From Antedon mediterranea (Eukaryota; Echinodermata; Crinoidea; Comatulida; Antedonidae), in NCBI RefSeq assembly GCF_964355755.1, contig NC_092675.1, forward strand, positions 3,880,312 through 3,944,311: 64,000 nt of DNA, given 5' to 3'. Below the pieces are notes generated by a model. That model did no database searches, was not told the DNA's origin, and worked only from the letters and a program-made list of their open reading frames with translations. Shown piece after piece: positions 46,203-58,889 of this stretch. Within the stretch, counting starts at the first letter, position 1. Every line of letters starts with the position of its first letter. Both the position numbers and the translations under genes were made by a program.

Positions 46203-49200
46203 CTCTTGATAAATGACTCAGAGATACAAGGGTCATAGATTGATTCTTAGATTCACAACATAATTGAAATAAAAATAATAACAATCTTAGTAAAGTACAA
46301 CCCCACTTGCTAAGTGCACATTTTAATTATGCTGTCTAATAATAATTAGATGTGAAAACAAAAGTATAGAGGTGAAATGAAAAAGAAAATATTATGAATA
46401 TGATATGAATAAAGAGACTTCAACTTGTGGTAGTGTATACTCGTAATGTGGTATGGTTGAAATACTATGGTTGTTAATAATATTGTTGGTTGCCCAAATT
46501 ACATCCATTTTAATAGGTTAAGGACAATAATGCCCTATGAAAACCGCTCCCACTACACATTACAAATCCTGGATCCGCCGTTGATCCTAAAATCCATCCT
46601 AGGGTGAGTTGTTCTGTTGTAGCCTACAATAATGTCACAATTTAAACTAACATTACATGTTTTTTAAAACAGAATTGGTTCTAGACATTTTTTTCTAAAC
46701 TATTAACTATTGGTAATCAAAGGATTGTTGCCAATTCAAGAAGAAATACAAATATATTAATTACTAAATAATAAGATATTTTTGATAATTTTCTAATATT
46801 TGTAAAACTAGTAAAAACTGTTTAATGTGTTTCAAAATCTTTATACTGAAAATGCACTTTTTCCGACCAGACCTCAACCACTGCATGATAATTATCAATA
46901 GATACTTGAGGCTAATGAGGATCTTATAATATTTGAAATTTATGTTGAGATTTGGACATTAAAACGAGTTTGAATTGTTTAATCCTGATAATAGTTCATC
47001 ATGTTTATTGCAATAACTTGCGGTTCAACTACAAGTCATAAAAAATTGTTTATAGGCAATTTCCTCTGTCTTTTAATAACAGGGAATGATTATCATAATT
47101 ACTATACTTGCTATTTACACTAAGACACATAGGCTTTCTTTTGCATTGTCATAATTCCCAATGGGACACTTATTCCTGGCAATAACCAATTCAAAATAAT
47201 TTGATTCCATAATGAGACAAATTAAGGCAGCAAACTGAGAATAGTCTTAATATTATTATGGTAAACAGTACCATAACCTTATAATTAATTTTGTAAATTT
47301 AAGTTAATTTTTATTATCATTTAAAATCTTAGTATATTTAGGTAAAAATATTTGTTTGTTGTTAATCCTATGAATTAGGCTAAACTGTGTATCTAATAAT
47401 CCTTTACCTATATTGAGACAAAAAAATAATTTATTAGAAATCTAAGCCATGGAATACTACCAAGGGGATTTCACCAATAATTATTTATAGTAAATTTTAA
47501 ATCATTTTCAAATACTCATTGTAACTGATAAATATACAAATTATTTTTAGACAGTTTGATCCTTAATAGATTATGAATTAGTAGAACATTTATTACAGTT
47601 CAAAAAATATTATATTTCCATGATATTTTGCCTGCTTTTGGCAACAAAAAACGAAATGCAATTCAATTTTATTAGCTACTAATGTCATCAAAGGCAACAA
47701 CAAAAACATCAATGTTACAATCTTAAAGATTATGTCTTAAAGTTGTATACATTATTTATCGGTTGCTAAAATTTATTCATAAATATAAACACCAATGTCA
47801 TATAATATTAGTTTAACAACGAAAAAAAAACTTTTAATAATGTATTTTAACCTAGATGACAGTTTTGTGTATAATTTTATTTTGATTGATTATTTTCAAT
47901 TTTATTTATCCATAGAACTTGACCTGTTTTACAAATAATTATAATAAATTGTATTTTCTAATCTACCCTTCCCCACAGCCATCCATATTGTTCTGGTTAT
48001 ACCACTTTTGTAATAGGAAAATTAAATGATAATTTATCACATTTGTCTAATAGGCCATTTACTATTATTAGTTGTTGATTCTGCTTCAAGAAAGCTTTAA
48101 TTTATAAGAACACAATTCCATAAAGCTTAAAGAAAAATCTAAACAATGAATTTAAGCGATAAACAAGAGAAATAAATTAATGACATTCTTACAACCTAGC
48201 CCACAGTAAGGTGTTTGTGGCTTTGGTTACTATACCTCAATGAATGACTGATTTATTGACGATCAGCACTGACATGACATAACGATTTATTAACAGGTAT
48301 TGCAATTGTGTTCTTTAATGTATCAGCACAAACCATAATATGTGAACAAAACATAATGCCTGACAGGCTATTGTTGAAAATGATATGGTTGATGATATGC
48401 CAGATATACAGGAATATACGCTAGGTTGTAATCATCATTGGCATGGCAACCATGTAGCAAACTGACGGTAGCAAAATCAAGGTTTACCAGTTCAGAGATT
48501 GGAATCATAAAAGCGTGACATCATCAACCTTCTAAGCCCTCTTTTGACAAATCTATCCTGATCTTTGTTTGATTCTCGCACATTTGAAGATCTTTTTACC
48601 GATGCATTCAAGCATGAGATAATTTATCTTACTATCTCTATATTATCGCAAATATGTAGGTTTGTTTGCATTTATCAAAGGATTATAAAGGCAACTAGGA
48701 TTGCAGACATTTTCTAACATAATATATCGCCACATTGTATCGCATTTAATGTAAGTAACAATAACACCTTAACATCATATCTCTCATAATACATTGCATA
48801 TTAGTAATAAAAACACTTTTGTAACTGAATATTGTTATAAGAAAATAATCACAGAACTTGGTATTAAAGATAACAGCAAATATAGCATACAAAGCAATGT
48901 TTAACATAATATTCATGTAAAATCTTGCTTAAAATCACAGTGGTGCATTTAGTAGTCATTGAAAGATTATGATAAAACTAAAACATCAATTTGCCAATCC
49001 TACCGTAAAAAGTGATTTACTTCTTCCAAAAATAACTTTTTGGTGCAAATATTCTATGTAGCAGTGGTACATATTAAATACCGCCCTCAACATTAACCAA
49101 CCAATATTATATTGATATTGACCATATCATTAAAGAGGAACCATAACAGTATACCACTGATAAATGTAATTCCTTATTTAGACCAGAGAGGTGTAATAAG

Positions 49201-49656
49201 CTAGCTAAGGCTAGAGGGCATACTCCAGACTGAAAAGTGATTCCATCAGGAGGGGGAACCAACAAGATGGCGGCCGTAAATCTGTTCAAAAATATTATTT
49301 AGTCTATAGAATAATAATCTAATATAATAAATTCAGACCAAATAAATCATTGATATAGACTGAAATGAATGGGGATAATTACGTCTGATTCCTTGAAGAA
49401 ACTGTAACAAAACAAACAAATGCATTAAAAGAAAATATTATTGAATAAAGTCTCAGAAAATGGAGAAAAAAAACCAGAAAAAAACAAATAAACAAATCAC
49501 TAAAGCAATATATCATGTAGGCCAATATGCCATCAAATCCCTACAAAGTTGTTGTAAAATCATTGGCATTAAAGTTGCTGATATATAACATTGATAATAT
49601 AACATTGATAATATAAAGTCAAAATACAATAATATCTCAACAATTTCCTATTTTCA
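46203..49656. other. long AT-rich non-coding stretch
   Basis: No gene, array or clear element. The GC-richer part near 49195-49280 (GCTAGCTAAGGCTAGAGGG, CAGGAGGGGGAACCAAC) precedes a YY1-like site and may be an old repeat. Confidence 0.45.
49264..49274 (+). promoter_or_regulatory. YY1-like motif AAGATGGCGGC
   Basis: A perfect AAGATGGCGGC, the YY1 consensus, which often overlaps a start codon. Here ATGGCGGCC is followed by GTAAAT, a possible donor, and otherwise by a frame of 10 codons. No downstream exon was found. Confidence 0.22.
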
Positions 49657-49851
49657 AAGGCCAACTCAGACAGCATTGCACGACAAGACCCGACGAAACG
49701 TCTTGACCCGTCGGTGCTGTCTGAGTTGAAGCCTGACGAGACGAGTTGTCTTGAGATAGCGACATGTGTAGTTTTTAGGTCGTCGGGAGAACATTAAACA
49801 TGTTTAACTTTCTCCCGACAAGACGACTCGTACGACTCTGTCTTAGTTTAA
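49657..49851. mobile_element. compound palindromic element, GC-richer
   Basis: The ends CCAACTCAGACAGCATTG and GACTCTGTCTTAGTTTA are inverted relatives. Two internal palindromes exist: CAACTCAGACAGCA (49662-49675) mirrored by TGCTGTCTGAGTTG (49715-49728), and GTCGTCGGGAGAA mirrored by TTTCTCCCGACAAGAC around a TTAAACATGTTTAA centre (about 49780-49825). It resembles a non-autonomous DNA element. Nothing is encoded. Confidence 0.6.
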
Positions 49852-50753
49852 AATACAGTGAAACCCCTTTAAGGAAACACCGTTGGAACCCCAAATAAGA
49901 GGGTTCCTAGTGTGTCCTAAAGAAAGGAGAATTTCTACTGTACACCACAATAGCATAGTAGCAAAATATCACCCTGACAAAATAGAAAACTTCTACTGCT
50001 ACTTTATATAAAAATCAGATAACAGATTATACTTTCAGCCAAATTTATTATCTAAATATAGGTCTACTATTTTGAAAATGTTAAGATATATCATTTAAAG
50101 TATTGTACATATTACATATAAATGATTTTGGAATGGAGTCACTCTGTAAAGTTAGAAAGATTTAAGAGAATCACATTTTATAGATGCCATATTATTATTT
50201 AGTAGACCAGTATAATTATATTACAAATCATAAAGAAAGCGTGTTGAATTTGTAATTAAAAGATCTAAATTGTCAAATTTATCTTTCATTCTGTCATTTA
50301 CATATAATTCAATTGATACCCATTTTATTCTATATAATATGAAATACTAGGTAGAATTTAAAAAGTGGCATCCCTATATGGAAAGTAGGCCACCAAACAG
50401 GAAGCTGACTTTCTACTAATCCCCTCATTTCATTGGTTTAAAGTTAGACACAAGTTGGTTCCATTTTTGGTTTAGGGATATTCTGTTTCAACAATAAAAA
50501 TAACCTAATCTGGCTAAATGAAATTAAACAGCTGTTTACAATATGTATGTATATAAGTTTGATCATTGTTATTTTTCATATAGAATTGTTTTTCATGTTA
50601 CTATTGTAATCATTTTATTATCACGTCCCACTTTTGAAATTGAAAGTAAACTAACAATACTTTTTTTTTTTTGTTAGCTGATTACCTGACAACATAGAAA
50701 GTAGAGATAACATATTTTGGGTATTATAATTACTATAAATAAAAGTATGTGTG
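49852..50753. other. AT-rich stretch with a possible dispersed-repeat start
   Basis: CAGTGAAACCCCTTTAAGG with GTTCCTAGTGTGTCCTAAAG (49857-49921) looks like an old dispersed repeat, but no second copy is present. The rest shows nothing. Confidence 0.35.
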
Positions 50754-51127
50754 TATGTGTGACCATATATGACCTTATGTATGACCCAAAGTATAACCAC
50801 ACAAATTACCATATATGTGTGACCATATATGACCTTATGTATGACCCTAAGTATAACCACACAAATTACCATATATGTGTGATCATATATGACCTTATGT
50901 ATGACCCTAAGTATAACCACACAAATTACCATATATGTGTGACCATATATGACCTTATGTATGACCCTAAGTATAACCACACAAATTACCATTTATGTGT
51001 GACCATATATGACCTTATGTATGACCCTAAGTATAACCACACAAATTACCATATATGTGTGACCATATATGACCTTATGTATGACCCTAAGTATAACCAC
51101 ACAAATTACCATATACTGTATATGTGA
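50754..51127. repeat. 60-bp minisatellite, ~6 copies
   Basis: The 60-bp unit (GACCATATATGACCTTATG, then TATGACCCTAAGTATAACC, then ACACAAATTACCATATATG) is repeated six times with only a few substitutions. A degenerate seventh follows to about 51180. Because 60 is a multiple of 3, one frame on each strand stays open (136 codons plus, 113 minus). Both are translations of the array. Confidence 0.97.
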
Positions 51128-51180
51128 CCATACTTATGATTGTATATGACCAGAAGTATTACCACAAAAATTACCATATA

Positions 51181-53680
51181 TGACCAGAGTGACTGTTCTA
51201 TTCATTGATATCAATGAGCAACATCAACCCTACTCTACATAAATAGGATTTGATACAAATTGGTTTTATCTCGATTCAATCATTATTGTACTTGTGATCA
51301 TCATTAACAACAAAGGCACTGTGGTAATTAAGATATTTCCTTTCGATAGTTAATATTTATACAAAGATCAATATTTCTTTTCTTCTTCATCAACATTTAT
51401 TTGTTCCACCTGCAGCATACCACTCCAGGGAGTCTTTGTTGAATATGTAACACCGCAAAGATAGTTTTCTTTGGCCGAATTTTGTCATAATACATTTAGG
51501 AAGACGTTTAATTCGAACAAATGTTATTCAGTATAAAACGTAAATAACCACTTTAGCTTTTGTAACTATATTACTATATTTGGATAAATGGTTCCATAAC
51601 ACCCACACCATAGTTTCCTTTTGTCCACATTTCTTCATAACCAATTTTGGGAGATGTTTAATGAAATTGGATCGGTGTGTAATGGTGAAAAGCAACACTT
51701 AAAGTCTCTTGCCTATTTGGTCAAACTTGCAGATGTGACGGTATTCAGATAATTAGCAATGTTCGTTACTTATTTTGATGAATGACCATTAGAACATGAT
51801 ACATTGTAGCAACTGTCAGTCATATGTAATTTAGAATGTTATGGAAAAAGCAGCTGAGTGCTCCCTACACTAATCATAATGTGATTGGTTCAAATTTCAC
51901 TAAGTGGTCTAATTTGATAGGATGTACCTACGTTTTCACTATAAAATTATAATAATATGTATACAATAGTAAGTTTTAAATATAAATATTCATACAATTT
52001 AATATTATTTTCTACAATAATGAGTAACATGTGTTACAAGTATTAAATAATATTGTGATTTCGGTAAAATATTCAGAGCAATTAAGAGTGAGAACAAATC
52101 TTATAATGCTGTGTGTACTTGGACTAACTGTTAGCTTGATTTTGTAAACATAGCCTAAATTACGTTATGGTTTATAAGAAAAGTGTCAGTTATAGGGTCA
52201 GAATTTTACCCCATACCACTTTATTTAGTAAGCAAGGATGTTGACCAGCAAACTAGTTATTATGACTATGATCAACATCAAATTACAACAAAATTCTATA
52301 TAAAACTTAGATACAAAACATTGGTTGACTGAAAAAAAAAATTACTTACCGAACTGTTCTGAAAGTGCCAATTTCATGCTTTTGTAAGCTTGTAATTATA
52401 GCACACATGTATATATCTGTGAAAATACAAGTGAACCAGTTAGAGTTCTCACGTTGAGTAGCACAGTAGTTGTTTGTTGTTTTAACATCTGGTTAATTGT
52501 TTTTGATATTTCATAATATATCTATTCTTATTAAAAATTTGTATAATATATCATGTTATTATTGCTGTTATTATGTTATTATCTGCAAATGACATGGTAC
52601 CATAGGCAGCGTGGGTCTGCAGAGGAGCTACTCCAAGTTACCGTTGAATGAGGATTATTAAATATTAATTTACTTAATAAGTACATTGTGTATAATAATA
52701 AACTTTATTTGAAAACGGAAAACTTGATCACTTAATATAGTATTTTTAACTAGACTCAGGTTCAGTATACAAAACTAAAAAAAAAACAATAAACAATTAA
52801 AAGAAGTAAACAGAACGTAACTAAGACAATGTAAAAGTTGAAAGGTGTTTAAAAATGCAAACAAAACTTACATTAATAATATGAGAAACATTAAATTATT
52901 GGCTTATTAATATGATTTGTTTTTAAAATTCATGTATGTATGCTTAACTGCCCTAACCAGGGAGAATTTCTTTTATTGATTTTTAATTCTGCTATGCAAA
53001 CACTTTTCTTTTATATATAAAGTAGGCAAAGTAAGTATCAAGACGGTGAAAAAAAAATTTTTTTTATCAGAGTATATCGTTATTTATTATTTTCATCAAA
53101 TATTAATATTTAACAGGTTTATCTAAACAGTTATCATAAATATTATTTGAAACAATATTTTCCTATGTTTCTTTGTCCTCAGTCAATTGATATATTTTAA
53201 GTATTGATTTCCATTATTGTAAACATTAATGTTCATTTATTTATGCTATAGAAAGTCATAACACAAATAACCTTGTTGCATTCAACTGTCCTATATTATA
53301 CCTACATCTATTAAAATATATGTAGTGGAATAACCTACGTCTCATAGCCTATTGGGATGAGTTACACATACATATAAGAGCAAGATGTCGCTATGATAAG
53401 AAATTACACTATGAGAAAGAGCATTTAGAAAACCAGGTCTGAATTACTGCATATTTAAGTTAAAAGTAAAAGAAATTCAAAAAGATAAAAATATGAATTG
53501 TATTATGACCAATGGAATTATCTGTCATTGACTCATCCTTCAGATGTATGGGATGACGTACTGTATGTGGTATGATCCAGATTGTTGGTGATAGGTGGAG
53601 TCCAATAGAAAATATTTTCTAGAATCCCCCCTCAGTTTTCCACATTTTAAAAGAGGATGGAGTGAACCAGAAGATTGTCT
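51181..53680. other. AT-rich non-coding stretch
   Basis: Nothing supported. TTGTTCCACCTGCAG at about 51400 resembles a 3' splice site but is followed by stops in short order. Confidence 0.42.
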
Positions 53681-53804
53681 AAAAGCTCTGTCTACACTAT
53701 CAAACTTTAAGTGACAAAAAAAGGGTGATGTCATATCACTACCATATTTGGGAATATCACTACCATATTTGGGCTTTTTTTTTATAGCGTAGACAGAGCT
53801 TAAA
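53681..53804. mobile_element. CArG-bearing MITE, copy 6
   Basis: Ends: AAAAGCTCTGTCTACACTAT and ATAGCGTAGACAGAGCTTAA. Two perfect CArG boxes CCATATTTGG (53742-53751 and 53763-53772), each preceded by ATCACTA. The minus ORF 53540-53809 is only partly over it and is not a gene. Confidence 0.82.
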
Positions 53805-54564
53805 AGCATTTATTATGTTGAATCTATTCAATTGACCGTAAAGTACCAGTTGAAGTTGTAACTATATGTTAAAGATTGTTAGTGTTTTCGGATATAGATC
53901 TTCTAAATATAACACAAAAAGTATTTTTGTAACATTGCAAAAAGTATTACAATTTGTATTCTTGTTGAACTACAACACACATACATAGTTTGACTATCAT
54001 GCGAGGCAGATTGCATTGTGGGCTACATCACAATTTGAACTTCTACACATGAATTAATATTAACTTGTGGCGATGCAAATTTACTTTCTGATTAAGTCAT
54101 ATTAAATCTGTCATGTGTCCTATCTTAATGTACATATGAGTAAAAAAGTTATCCTAAAGCACAAATTTAGCGATGTAAATGGTTATCCATCCCCTAGTAA
54201 AAAATTATTAAGATTCTGAGGTGATATTGCCCTACAGCAAAATAAGGCTGAATTAAGAGGATTATCCTAAAGTGTTGTATAATGTGACAAGGATGAAAAA
54301 GGTGAAAAATACTACTACAAAAATCACAACATTAAAATTGTTATTTATATCACAAATTCACTTTAAAAAATGGAATAGAGAGTAAGCTAGGAATGGGTTT
54401 AGAAGAACTGGTAAAATCTTTAAGTGCCATATTGGCTTAACAGATTACACAGATTTCTTTAAACTAATCAAGGTGGAATGGGGCTGAGGCTGTGGGTATA
54501 ATGGACTGTTTAAAAACATAAGTAAGAAACTCTTATCATCAAACCTTTTAAGGGCCTTATATAC
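53805..54564. other. AT-rich non-coding stretch
   Basis: Nothing recognised. Confidence 0.42.
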
Positions 54565-55565
54565 ACAATATTGAGTACTAAAATTAATTAAATTCAATAC
54601 ATTTATTTGATAAATAGCAATTATAAAATATAATGAAAAAATGTGATTGAGTTACTTTTCTTGACAAGCTTATCATCTCGGGTCACAAAAAATAAATAGG
54701 TTCACAATTCCAAGGGGTAAAAATCAATAAAGATTAAAATATATGTATCCATAAAAATACCACTATATAATCAATGTTTAGTTAGACAGCCTTTTCATGA
54801 CAGGTCACAAATTAAACAATAAACAAAATTATATGTACACAATATTAAGTGTTAAAAATCTATAACAATTTGAATAAATATATTTGAATAAATGGCGATT
54901 GTAAAATAATTAATACAATTTTATTTGACAGGGTTTCGTTCCTAGGTCACAACTTTTGCAATTAGGTGCACGTTTAAAGTGTTAAAAATCAATAATAATT
55001 TAAATAAATATAATTAAAAAAGCAACAAAACAATCAATTATCCATGTTTTATTTGGCAACCTTTTCATCATACAGTAGTTCCCAATGATCATAACAAATG
55101 GGTACACAATTAAGGGCTAAAAATTTAAATAAAAGTAATTAAAATAGCCATTCTAAAATAATCAATAAAACTGGGTAATAGAGTTTTTATTAAGTAACAT
55201 GAATTTTAACAATCATGGTAATGAACAGGTATACAATTACAACTATTTCAATGAATTTGTTTAAAGATGTATTGTCCCCCAAAAACATGAAAAATGAAGA
55301 TTAATTAAATCAGAATTTAAATAGGTTATTTTGTAGTTTTAATAAAGTTAATCTCTTCTGTAAAATAAAAGAAGAAAATAAAAGTTTTTTCATATAAAAT
55401 GAGCAATAATGGTAATGAACGTGTATAGAATGTAAAAATCCTCAACTATTTCAATGAATTTAATTTATTTTTATTTTTAATAAAAACAGTCATTAAAATG
55501 AATCAATGAAAAATTGTTTGAGAGCATTTTGATGACAGATTACAACTTTTTGAATAAACACGATG
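54565..55565. repeat. strongly diverged tandem array, ~134-bp period
   Basis: About seven units start near 54565, 54703, 54838, 54969, 55105, 55232 and 55424. Each runs in the same order: CACAAT, then a GTGTTAAAAATCAATAA-like stretch, AATAAATAT-rich DNA, a TGTAAAATAATCAATA-like stretch, TTTATTTGACAGCCTTTTCA, and GGTCACAA or similar before the next CACAAT. Units differ a lot by substitution and indel, and the sixth is longer (~190 bp). This order across units is hard to explain by AT bias alone, but the units need a proper self-alignment. Confidence 0.58.
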
Positions 55566-55829
55566 CCTACATGATCCTATGGATTAGGTGTTATTATTAA
55601 ATATATTTTATTAAGTTTAAACTGTAAATATTACATAGTGTACAGGCTAAGTAGGATTTAAAATTTAAATATACTTAACTTAGCCATTAAATTATCAGAA
55701 CAATTTTGTATTATAACTTTATGATATAATAATTTTTATATTGAAAATGTGTGTAGTTGGTCGCTTTCTTGTCGATGCTTTATTGTAGAACGTAATTTAT
55801 TTATTTTTCTCTGTTCTGGGTTGACCAAC

Positions 55830-55950
55830 TAGCATAGGTGTTTGCACCTGTTTGGTCTTTCCGTGCCTCCTTTTATAATTGTTTTGTCTTCTTTGTTTAT
55901 GTATATGGCAGAAATTGAATAAATAAATAAATAAATAAATAATAATAATT
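55830..55950 (+). mobile_element. possible LINE 3' tail with AAAT repeats
   Basis: TTGTTTATGTATATGGCAG leads into AAATTGAATAAATAAATAAA and further AAAT units (55917-55943). Non-LTR elements commonly end with a short tandem tail like this. No coding part is attached. Confidence 0.4.
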
Positions 55951-56092
55951 TGTTTAACATTTCTGAAACCACCAACCGAAACCGATTTGTTGTAGAAATG
56001 GGGTTAAAAAGGCACACACCGCCCAAACTTACCCATCTAAACTAAACTATAAAAATACTACATTCTATGATCACCGTACAGATAGGCTACTA

Positions 56093-56198
56093 CATCAGTA
56101 CTTCTATGAATGGATGGCTAGTTGGTGACAAGAACGCTAGTTGGTCATACCCAGTACCGTTTTGATTTTACGATCATTCGGGAAACCACCTCACGACG
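56093..56198. repeat. dispersed repeat, copy A
   Basis: From CATCAGTACTTCTATGAATG through CGAACGCTAGTTG-type sequence and TCATACCCAGTACCG to GGGAAACCACCTCACGACG. It matches 58107-58211 with a few substitutions and one short length difference. Part of it (GCTAGTTGGTCA.ACCCAG) also occurs inverted near 55818-55835. Confidence 0.78.
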
Positions 56199-58106
56199 AA
56201 AATACTCTGTTTGAAAATATTTTTAATTTAAACTTTTGTATTATTTTAATTTATAAAATTGTTTAATAATTATATAATTAATTTGTATCTATTTGCATAT
56301 AAACTATGTTCTTACAATTTGGTAGTTTAATTTGGCCTATTAATATGCATCCATTGAACTAAATACATTTAGTTAAATTTGTATACAGTATAAGTTAAGA
56401 TTAAAATTATTTATTTATTGAAAAAACCTTTCAATTTTTTCATTTCATTTAATTATTTGACATCATGTCCTGGGACCTTAAAAGCAACAGAGTCACCATA
56501 ACATTAAACTACATAAAATTAAAATAAATATACAGTTCAAATAAATTTTAAAATAAAATTTAAAAACAAGAAAAAGAGGAAAAAGAAAAAAAAGCACACA
56601 AGAGTTAAATCCCTTCTTCTGAGAAAGAAGAAGTATGTACAGTATAAATATAAAAAACACAAAGAGTAAAATTTTAAAAGACAAAATGTCTACAATACTA
56701 TCAACATCACTAACAAATAAAACAAGACTTCAGACTCTCACAAATTTAATGACCAACACAATTATAGTTATTCCTAAATTATGATTTTTTAATATTAATG
56801 TAGATTTAGATTATCAATTATAGCTTATATATTTGTTTATTTGTGCAACGTAGAAAAACAAATAGTTTTTAATCTATTTTGTTGAATGCCCTGTAGGATG
56901 GTCTACTAGCTTGCTCCAATTTGCACTGTACATATTTCATTTGGGATGCAGATAGCAGGAAATTAAAAAGAATGTTTGCGTCCAATACAGATGAGAAAAT
57001 TAAGCTTATTATGAAAGCGCAAGTGGGTACTCGACCTAGAATTACTGAACTTATTTGTCGGTAATTATTGTAAATTACAAAATGAATAAATAAGAAAATG
57101 GAAATCACTTGTATACGTTTGACATTGACCAGGTCATAGGTCAAAGTTCATCTCAAAGGCATAAGAACTGATTTACTTTCTTAATATACATAAAAAGAGA
57201 TTCTTAATATAGAGCAAAGTGATTCAAAAGAATGACGCAGTTCTTCAATGACATTTAAATGTTTATCGGGCAATGTTCTTGACTATTTACTAACTTTTAT
57301 GAGTTAGTTGATTCTCATGAACATCAATAACTAGAATAAAAACATTGTTTCTATGGAAAAAAGCTAAGAAACTTAAGTTTCCACGTGTTAGCTAGAAACC
57401 AATAAAATGGCACAAACTGTTTCTTGTCACATGTAGCCGAATTGATGAGTAGGGACATGCTTATGTGTATGTGTGAATAACGTACATGCCAAGGGGATAG
57501 AAATAAGTTAATACACATTAAAATCACTATGCAAATTGTTTGTTTTTCACATTACTTTTGAGATTTCAGAGTAAAAATTATAACATTATTTGATGTATTC
57601 GTTTAGCAGGTATTACATATATATTTATACTTCTGCCAGATTTTATATGTGAGCTTAAACAAAGTATACACTCAATTTTCAAGTCATGTATAAGATTTCA
57701 AATATAATAATAATAATAATGTTTTATTGTTTGTTTGTGATTTATGGTTTAAGAAAATGCATAAATCAAAAATATATAGAGTATAAGATTAAAAAATGGA
57801 AAAAAAACTACTTAAAACAATAATACTAAAAGTAGTAATGTATTTAATGTATTATTGAATATTTGACACTTTGTCCTTTTGTCATTATCACTAAAGAATT
57901 TTTTATGAGATTTAAACAAATTATGTCATATCATATAATTACAATTATAAATGGAATCCTTAATATTGTGAAGTTTAGCCTTTGGCTTTTCCAATTTCCA
58001 ATTTCATTCATCAGAACGTCTATGTTTTCATTTTATTTATTTAAAAAACTCTTATCACTATGCAAGGTCTCGGGTCCATTCTATTGTCGCCACAGATTGA
58101 TATCTT
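56199..58106. other. AT-rich non-coding stretch
   Basis: Contains the nuclear-receptor-like site at 57131 and chance frames (56493-56684, 56869-57144, 57863-58123). No gene supported. Confidence 0.42.
57131..57150 (+). promoter_or_regulatory. triple nuclear-receptor half site (two overlapping DR1)
   Basis: AGGTCA, T, AGGTCA, A, AGTTCA: three half sites in the same direction with 1-bp spacers. This gives two overlapping DR1 elements of the type bound by RXR dimers, HNF4 and COUP-TF. The match is exact for the first two half sites. No promoter is visible, so any function is inference. Confidence 0.4.
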
Positions 58107-58211
58107 CATCAGTACTTCTATGAATGGATGATTAGGTGGGAACACGAACGCTAGTTGATCATACCCAGTACCGTTTGATCATACGATTAATCGGGAAACC
58201 ACCTCACGACG
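58107..58211. repeat. dispersed repeat, copy B
   Basis: Second copy of the repeat at 56093-56198, same orientation, about 2 kb away. Shared landmarks: CATCAGTACTTCTATGAATG, CGAACGCTAGTTG, TCATACCCAGTACCG, GGGAAACCACCTCACGACG. Sequence similarity stops outside these limits. Confidence 0.78.
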
Positions 58212-58889
58212 TTTTTATAGATAAATTTTTAAAAAAACACTATAGAAACAGAATTCTGAGATGAGAGATGCTACAGTTCATTGGAAGTGCAATTAAAACC
58301 TTGTTAAACCTTAATAATCACTAATTAATTATTCATGTCGCAATAACTTTTTCTCGGTCTTCTCTTCTTACATATTAGTGTCACGTTACAACGTATTGAT
58401 ACCACAACATTATTATCAAAATTACATAAACGTATAAATTGATCTAGACAAAAACTTTCACAGTTAAAATTTCCATTTGAAGAAGTAGGTTAACAAGCGA
58501 CGGCGCCACCAATTACCACGGACACATGATCGAGTGACTGGTTTCAAATAATTTGTTGATCGTTATCAATGGTCAATTTGCATGTGAATGAGACTAGCCA
58601 TAACAATTACAGCAGTTCTTTTATCTGGCTTTGACTTGCGCTCTGTAATTTCAGACTCAAATTGCGAAAGGTTTTAAAGCGATTTTAAAGTCACGGCTCC
58701 TAATCCTCCCCGACACGTAACAATTGCATTTCATTTTTGAATTGATATTCAAAACTGTATCGACTTATATTTTACTCTTATGATGAACTTTGAAAAATAA
58801 TTTTGTAAAGGTCATGTGTGTCTATAATATTTTTATAATAATAATATCAATAATTAAGCACTGCAGTAATTAAGCACATCAGTCAAGAA
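58212..58889. other. AT-rich stretch with a short GC-rich patch
   Basis: The patch GCGACGGCGCCACCAATTAC (58498) has short open frames on both strands (minus: VSVVIGGAVAC before a stop). It is too short to call. Confidence 0.35.

Noticed and set aside
51400-51470. Exon start after TTGTTCCACCTGCAG
   Set aside because: Good acceptor-like tract, but open frames after it are very short and no donor is visible.
58498-58560. Short GC-rich exon or promoter
   Set aside because: Open frames of about 15 codons on both strands, with no splice context strong enough to support a call.
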